From Siderastrea siderea (taxonomy: Eukaryota; Cnidaria; Anthozoa; Scleractinia; Rhizangiidae), in contig OZ034968.1 of the NCBI GenBank assembly GCA_964030785.1, positions 60,226,899 through 60,290,898 on the forward strand: a DNA stretch of 64,000 nt, in the 5' to 3' direction. The notes under the pieces were generated by a model. That model saw only the letters and a list, made by a program, of their open reading frames with translations, searched no databases and was not told the DNA's origin. Positions 57,353-64,000 of this stretch are shown piece by piece (position 1 is the first letter of the stretch; each line of letters begins with the position of its first letter). The position numbers and the translations under genes were made by a program.

Positions 57353-59762
57353 AGTAAGATTTAGAAAGAGATGATAACCAAATTTTACTCGAAGGGCGCA
57401 GTACAAATGGCCACCTCTTCACTCTGAGGGTAACACCAACGGCAAACCGCTTGAGTAAGTTGAGTCGTTTTTCAGATACGGGGACCTTAAAATGTTATGT
57501 TTTAAATCAAGTGGAGGTTCCAGTGGTCAACAAGTGGCCATTTGCTGAATCACTTAAGTATTTAGTTATGTTATTTAATTTTGTTAATTGCTTTATTAGC
57601 TTTATCGCAAAATGTAAAAATTCAACTATTACATAACTTACATTACGTAACAGTACTTGTAAAGGGAGAAGTGGTGGTACTGTTGGCAAGTTTAAGTAAG
57701 TTTTTACCTTAAAGGATCTTAAGCTTTTATGTTTTAGTGATGTTGAGATTGCATAGAAACCTCTAGCTGATCGTAAGTTGCCTTCGCTTTTGTATCTCGG
57801 TGTTTTATTTAGTTTTATTGGCTTCGTCACGGGGAATGAAAAACTCAGTATTACATAACAGTACAAAGAGAGAAAAATGGTATTGCAGCAAGTATTGCAG
57901 CGGTAGCAGTGGTATTGCAGCAGTTTTTAGGCCCATGGATCCTAAGCTTTTGTCCTTTTAATGGTGTCATCACGGTAACAACCAAACAAACGTTTCGTGG
58001 AAAGCTCTGTTTGACCCTAGGCTGCTCTTGTGTTTCTATAGGTATTCCATTTAATTTCATTAGTTTTGCTGCAACATTTAAAATTCAGCGATTGTTTTAG
58101 GTCACAGAGGGAGAAAGAAATAGCACTGCGGTAGGGTGGAGTTACTTTTTGAATGCAAGGATCTTAATTTTTATCGTTTTAAAGGCGTTGAGATTGAGTA
58201 CTTTCAGTGAAACCCTAATTCGACCCTGAGGCACCCAGAGTGGCCTATTATGGCCATATTATTATTTTGTTGTTTTTTTAGGCTCTCTGCGAAATAAAAG
58301 TTCAACTATAATTTAACGTTACGAAAGGAATAAACAAAAGGGCAATATGACGGGGAAGAGGGTCAATTGGAATAAAAAAACGTGTGACTCGGGAATACTT
58401 TTGATGATTATATTCCACCATTTTGTGTTATGCTTTAGGGGCTTTCAGAGCATGGAGGTTTTTGTTTGTCACTTAAGGTAAGCCCTCGTTAGTTTGTTAC
58501 GGAATGCTGTTTCCTATGTGTATGTACGGCAGCAAACCCTTCGTTGAACGCCCTTCAGACATACCTGACTATTACAAACAGCCTTTTTAGTATGGGGGAA
58601 TATCAATATGAGTTGCAAACTGTGAGTATTTCTGTTGTGTCTATTCCACTCACAGGAATACCTGGGCTTGAAACAGGGTAAAATTCTCCGAAAAAATCAT
58701 TTTGTAAAGAATTAAACTGAATGTTCCCAGGGTAAAAAAGTACTCGCTAGCTTTCATTTTTTATGTACGTTAGAACCACTCTGTACCGCATGACAAACTA
58801 AACCAGAGCGACGTGTCGCTCGGCAGCGTTCACTGTAATGATCACCTGTATCCTGGCTAGATTATCGGCGATCCACCCGTCTTTATTGCAAGTACTATGA
58901 GATAAATAAATTTATCGCCCAAACCGACATTGTAGTATTTTTTGTGTCGATAGAACGAAAGGCAACTGTTGCCACTATGCGAGGGAGTGGAATGAATGCC
59001 AGTCGCGAAGAGGCTGTACGTGAAACAAAACTGTCTGTTGGGTGAAAACCGTGACGACTCGAAACTTGAATTAGGTGGGTGTACTCAAGCCACTTCAAAC
59101 CAATTTCTAAGTAAGTGACTCTGAGAATAACTGCTGTTTAAAGAGGCGTGTATTTTTCTACCTTCCCAGCTAATTCCTCACCCTCATTTGCTTTTATTCG
59201 ACTGATATCAAGGAGGTACTAGTTCTAACGAGGATTTCGTACGTACGTATGTTAAATCTCCAACGGTAATCGCTTAAAAATTAAAACACAGTAAAAGGTA
59301 CGACGAGGATCGCCGACTTGTAATAGGCCGTGATATTTTCGTAAGCTTTGAATTACCGTGTGTTATGTACTTATATGTGGAACCTAAAATGGCCGTTTTA
59401 CTTTTCTTATGAGAAGTAAATGGAGTCAGCTCAACAGCTTACGTTATCCTGGGGCACGTGCAGGGAAGAAGGAGTGAGGTTATTATCGGCAGGATGTTCA
59501 CTTCTAATATTTGAGGGTTTTTTCCTCAATTTTCGGAGGCTGAGAATTATTTTCGAATTTCACCGAAAGAAACCCCGTACCGCCAACATTGTCGCTCATC
59601 TTATCTCTGTTGCTGTGTTCCTTTGCAGAGCAAAACCCGAGAATCCCACAGCTGTCACGATGCCAGGATTTCTCTGTGTTGACCACAGCATTGTCGAATG
59701 TTGAATTACAACAATGTAGAGCGGCAAGAGATCCTCAGAGGCTCGTCTCTCTCGCCTGGCTT
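57353..59762 (+). pseudogene. GFP-like protein pseudogene (arm A')
   Basis: Exon remnants: exon 2 at 57353-57454 (102 bp, so out of frame, with the same TAG at the fourth codon as in arm A), exon 3 at about 58439-58621, exon 4 at about 58956-59110 with an internal deletion of about 60 bp, exon 5 from about 59632 to a stop near 59762. The chromophore tripeptide here still reads Met-Tyr-Gly, followed by [17 protein letters not shown], so the ancestor of this lineage probably had Met-Tyr-Gly rather than Thr-Tyr-Gly. Exon 5 keeps MPGFLCVDHSIVE and then stops. No functional product is expected. Confidence 0.85.
57480..58440. repeat. tandem units in intron 2 of pseudogene A'
   Basis: Four degenerate units of about 215-235 bp, marked by TTACATAAC- or TTAACGTTACG-like tracts near 57632, 57852, 58085 and 58312. 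Each has a TTAG-preceded CTTCGTC-like segment and an AAGTAAG- or AGGTA-like segment. The first unit overlaps the exon 2 donor. Arm A has the same four. Confidence 0.55.
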
Positions 59763-59829
59763 AATCCACCTCGAGAATGTCTAAAATCGCGGTGCTATAT
59801 GGAAATAATTAGTGTAATGTTTTTATAGA

Positions 59830-61740
59830 GATCGAGAAAATAAAACTCCATCTGACAATTTAATCATACACTTGCTTAAGATTGCCGTGAACAGAGCAGC
59901 TTGCGTTTGTACAAAAAGCGTCCAAGAAAGATGTTTCATTCAGAAATCTTGGCCGTGTAAGCCAGGTGGTGGCTATAGGCTTGTTCACTGAACTGTGTTA
60001 TTTTTGTGGGAAACCGAATGGCGCTTTTGTTAAATAGTCTGTTTCAACTTTCGCTATAAAGTGCCCAAGGTGCCAGAAGAGTTTCTCGGTTACGTGTCCA
60101 CGTGCCTAGTCAAGCCTATCATGTCGGTCTTTAGCCGACCACTGCTCCACGAAAGCACGTGAGAGAACCCTCTGGGATCCAGGGTAGCCATAAAGATATT
60201 TGCAAAAGCTGCTGTCGTCCGATTTTTCCCTCGGCGCTACCGTGAGGAACTTAGCTAGAGGAACTTCCAAATATGGCGATCATCTAAAAATGTTAAGAGG
60301 CTCAAAAGAAAACAAACCTCATTTTGCGGGAACGGCTTGAATTCGTGTTCATCGTTAAGATGAAGGGTGTTTTTCTTCCAAATTTTCTGGCTAAAAGCTC
60401 CCACAATTTACTGGAATGGCAAACGGTGGTCAGTTTACCAATTTGTATCAGACCAAACATTTCTTCAGGCACCACTGTCAGCGCTGTCACATGCATTATT
60501 TGGGAAATCGTCCTGAAGTGCAAGATAAAATTCTTCACTGATGACGTTGCCGTTTGCAGATATGGGTTAAGTCTGATTGTACAGCCATGATTTTGTCGCA
60601 ATAATAGCGTAATAAGTCTATAAGCGTTGCTTTTCATCTTCAGCTACACAACTGCTGACATGTACCAATGAGTAAATTAATTTCAAACTTAGTTTCGTTA
60701 TGTCTTTTGATCATGAGTATATGCAACCAGCAACATTTCATTGAAAATAAATTTTGAAAACTCAAAGAAGTCTGATGACTGAAATCGTGCTTGCAGTTCA
60801 GGGTGGGGTTTGGAATTCATGTCAGACTCGTTTCGAGTCTCTCGGTTCAGTGATTTCCGTAGAGGATTGCAGGGTGCTCCCCCCCCCCCCCCCCCCAAAT
60901 CCCCCTGTTTAGTAAACACCGGGCCCAGAGTTCCAGTTTTAAATAAACACCTCTGGCGTTTAATCGAGAAAACGGTATGTCGTTTGTGCTGGTCTTCTTA
61001 CTGTGCACAAGTCTGCATTTTAAATTCATTATCCCTCAAAGCAGAAGGGCAACAAAACTTGTACCGTTTTGGTTTTCCCATTCTGATTGGTCTGGGTTCC
61101 ACCCGGAGTCCCTCAGGGTTCTACCGCCTCTACTCAGGATGCCAAAGACGTTTATCGTGCGCATGGCCACAAGCAAACTTACGACCCTCAAACCTCTGCT
61201 TATCAGTGGCCAGGGTACACCAACCCCTGAGTGGATTCAAATCGATTGTTGTGATTGTATGAGAGGGCCGAATCCATAAGAACTGAACGCCTACGTGCTA
61301 GCCGGTACCTCGCAAGCATTTGTAAGCACAGCATAAAAACAAGCCCGAGAGAAGAAAGGAAGTCAATATTTGCTCATATATATATTGCAGCGTCTCCCTG
61401 CCCTGGGGCTTATGCTTGTACCTATGTTAGGCTAGCAATGGACGTGCAAAACAGCCTAAATGATTTTATTCAAAGGTACAAAACTCATGATCGGCTCTAT
61501 ATTTGAACTCTAAGGCCCGGCACCTTAACAGGGATCATTCTCTGTTTAAAATTTCCCACAAGAATCTCCTCAACTACCCTACCCTCCCTTCTGGTGGACC
61601 TGTGGGCTTAGTCTTTCTGGAAAAGTTATAGCCTTCAAGAGCCTGGGCGCGTAACAATACGTCCACCTTACTTCAACCCTTCAAACCAAGTATCAAGATG
61701 TTAAAAAAATAAATAACCTGTTCTAACGATGACTTCCGAT
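59830..61740. other. 3' flank of pseudogene A', no gene
   Basis: Mirror of 6750-9110. Frames such as 60810-61262 (150 codons) span a C run and are not kept in the other arm, where frameshifts intervene. I see no gene. Confidence 0.4.
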
Positions 61741-61965
61741 GGAATAGCAAAGCTGACAACATTAAGAGAAACGTTGATATAAGACTACTTACATGGGGGT
61801 ATTCAAAATACTTATCTTTAAGCCGTTTGGATTAAAAAAATTACCTGACGTGAACGACAATGGAAAACGGAAATTGTTTATTGACCCGCGGTTTAGAAAG
61901 CTGGGAAGAAAAGTTTTCCTAAGAGGCAACTTAAATGCTGAAGTCATGCAAAACCTGCGATAGCC

Positions 61966-62800
61966 TTAGGTACATTCATCAACGAAAACTTAGAAATTTG
62001 GTCAGAACTGAATTTCGGGATCCTCTCTTCTGTCTGCAAAGGTCTGGACGCCAAAAAACACTAGCCTGACGACTTCAAAGCCAAAACTAAAGGCCCTAAA
62101 AAGCAAATATGCGAAAACAGAAGGCGTCCAAACATAAAAATCCTCATTTTCAAATCTTAAAACAGCGGAAATAAAAGTTCAATCTCTTCCACGCCATCAA
62201 ATTGTCGGTTACTCGCGAATGCTTTCCAGAGCAACTACTGCGCAAGTAAGCAACTAACCACGTATCGCAGAAAAATTAAAAAACCCGGCAGAATTTCACG
62301 GTCGAAATGTTTTATTGACTTAAGACGGATTGGCGAACAACTTTTCAATTTGTCCAAATTTAAGTTTTAAACAGTTTAGAATCCTCTGCATTCACATTGT
62401 TTAGTTGGTGATGTCCAAGAATACTATTTGTGACCTTGACTGACCTCTCAGCGTTGTCAAGCGAAGTCGCTATTTTAACCTTCCAAATATACTTTTTTCC
62501 TTGTTTTGAGCCTTTATTGATACCTAATCTCTCCTTAAAACCTATTGTGTTTAATTTGAAAGGCAGAAAGTTTCTTCTCCCGCGGCTGAAATCTAAGTAT
62601 CTCAGCAAATGTTCCACTCAGAGGGGCACCAACGGTTTGATATGAAAACCACTCAATTTAATTCAAAAGTAACTAAAACGACTAGGTTTGTGCGACTTGA
62701 CGCTCAGACAACAAAAGAAAATGCTTAAGCCTTAGATCACGGAAATCATTCAAAGAGAACACTCTTCCAGTATACACGATTTTTTACAAGAAAATATGAC
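61966..62800. other. spacer between tandem units
   Basis: A minus-strand frame of 85 codons (62360-62617) has no recognised domain. A short repeat shared with 55000-55055 lies near 62285-62335. No other feature was seen. Confidence 0.3.
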
Positions 62801-62809
62801 TGGCATCCA

Positions 62810-64000
62810 TGATATTAGGCAATTCCTGCGCCTGCAAACTATTAAACCAGCGGAAGACAAATCGTCTCGGGGGATTCTGGGGGAAGAAAATACACCGGAA
62901 AGACACCGGAAAGGAACCCGGAAAGCACGCTCGACGCAACGTTTCCTTGTTCATCTCAACGACTTTTGGAATAATGCTCCACCATAGCAAGAGGATGGGA
63001 GAGAGGAGTAGAGGTATTAAATTGTAGCTGGGAGCTTGAAAACGTCGATGCACTTGACAGTACCGACCTCAATCAAGCTGCCTCAGAATAAGTGTGGTTG
63101 GCAAAATAACGTTCCATAACATAGCAACTGTAAGATGATAATAGCCGCTTAGGCTCAATCTAGTGAAATCTAGGAGCTATCGATCCGGCTATTTCTCAAA
63201 ATCAAAGGTCTTGCGACAAGATTATGAAATAATCGGCCTTTGGTCATGATAGTGATAGCTTAACAGCTGACTTCCACTTAGAGTAAGAGATATTTTGATT
63301 GCATAACAGTTACGCCAGCAACATCACGTACTCGCTAACTCCCTACACGTAACTGTTGTTTTGTAAGACAGCAATAGCAGGGTAAAAATAGATGCTAATG
63401 TGCAGTGAGTTACTGCACATCAGCAACCAAGAAGCTATATCAGAGATGAGTGATTTGTGGTTGGATGTCTCTCCCTGTCTTCCGGGGGATTGGGGGTAGG
63501 GGGTAGGAGGGCTGGGTAGGGAGGAAGCTACTCCATGTTTTAGCTGCATGGGCAGTCCTGTCAAAATGATTTGTAGTAGCAGTCAACATAACAGATGTAG
63601 TGGGCAGAAAGGACTCTGTAGGCAGCGCCCTCCCTACCTGCCAGGAAGTTCCTGAAGAAATTCAGTATGAGGTAACTGACAAATGATTGGCTGCAGGGAA
63701 CCAAATTCCTGACTGTTGGCACATTTTGACAGAGCTGGCCCCAGTTGTTCAAAAGTTGGATAGCGCTACCCACCGGATAAATCTCTCTCCAGTGGACAAC
63801 GCAATTGGTTTCCCTAACACTTATCCACTGGATAGTGATTTATCCAGTGGATAGTGCTATCCAACTTTTGAACAACTGGGGCCTGATGGGTACGAGCTGC
63901 TGTGAAGAGTGTGGAACTGGAACAGGAACTAGAAACTGGAACAGGAATTGGTACTCAGTGAGTCCAAGATGGTGTAGAGCTTTGTGTTGCAGCTAGAGTA
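62810..64000. repeat. leading edge of the ~7-kb tandem unit, copy 2
   Basis: Direct repeat of 55740-56950 up to the window end, including GGCAATTCCTGCGCCTGCAA, CATCAGCAACCAAGAAGCTA and CTGCCAGGAAGTTCC. It is interrupted by the MITE at 63737-63883. The window stops where, in A', the sequence leading into the GFP-like exon 2 begins. Confidence 0.7.
63737..63883. mobile_element. short MITE GGCCCCAGTTGTTCAAAAGT
   Basis: Terminal inverted repeats of about 30 bp or more (GGCCCCAGTTGTTCAAAAGT on the left and its mirror on the right), with an additional internal ATCCACTGGATA motif repeated in both orientations. The target duplication is not clear. The corresponding place in the first tandem copy (near 56760) lacks it. 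Confidence 0.75.

Larger units (their letters stand above)
56190..61965. repeat. inverted segmental duplication, arm A'
   Basis: Reverse-oriented counterpart of arm A (6480-13090), with the GFP-like pseudogene on the plus strand. It lacks the AAT microsatellite and the 12881-13039 foldback of arm A. It is separated from block B' by 3.6 kb, whereas arm A and block B are 20 kb apart, so the mirror symmetry was disrupted later or was never complete. Confidence 0.85.

Noticed and set aside
60810..61262. Frame of 150 codons in arm A'
   Set aside because: It runs through a C homopolymer and is frameshifted in arm A. No domain.

Overview
The window reads as nuclear DNA of a stony coral or close relative (Anthozoa, Hexacorallia). 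It is AT-rich, intron-containing and full of short terminal-inverted-repeat transposons, microsatellites and GC-rich minisatellites. It carries spliced GFP-like fluorescent/chromoprotein genes of the five-exon anthozoan type. No bacterial, viral or organellar features were seen.

The dominant feature is a nested set of inverted duplications built on a GFP-like gene. From left to right: arm A (about 6480-13090) holds a decayed GFP-like gene on the minus strand. A 20-kb middle stretch holds a four- or five-pass membrane protein gene and a tandem pair of rhodopsin-class GPCR genes. Block B (about 32890-37800) holds an apparently intact GFP-like gene on the plus strand. Block B' (about 48110-52590) is its mirror copy, with an intact gene on the minus strand. 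Arm A' (about 56190-61965) is the mirror of arm A, with a decayed gene on the plus strand. From about 62800 to the window end a further direct copy of the leading edge of A' begins, so another copy probably lies just outside.

The two intact proteins (224 residues each) differ at 11 positions by hand count. Both have the uncommon chromophore triad Thr-Tyr-Gly and keep the catalytic Arg and Glu. Each block also carries a second copy of the last exon downstream of the real one, and intron 2 contains three or four tandem units that look derived from the end of exon 2. The A and A' pseudogenes share an early stop, so decay probably preceded their duplication.

Other genes: a 223-residue multi-pass membrane protein (14145-14816), an intact class A GPCR (18098-19021), its tandem copy with one internal stop (21647-22567), a two-exon HIRAN-like gene on the minus strand (44985-45491), a frameshifted membrane-protein candidate (44120-44559) and a degenerate transposase-like fragment (41448-41735). 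The rest is mostly non-autonomous transposons. Several can be dated or confirmed because the mirror copy preserves the empty site. All coordinates and alignments were made by eye; no search was run.
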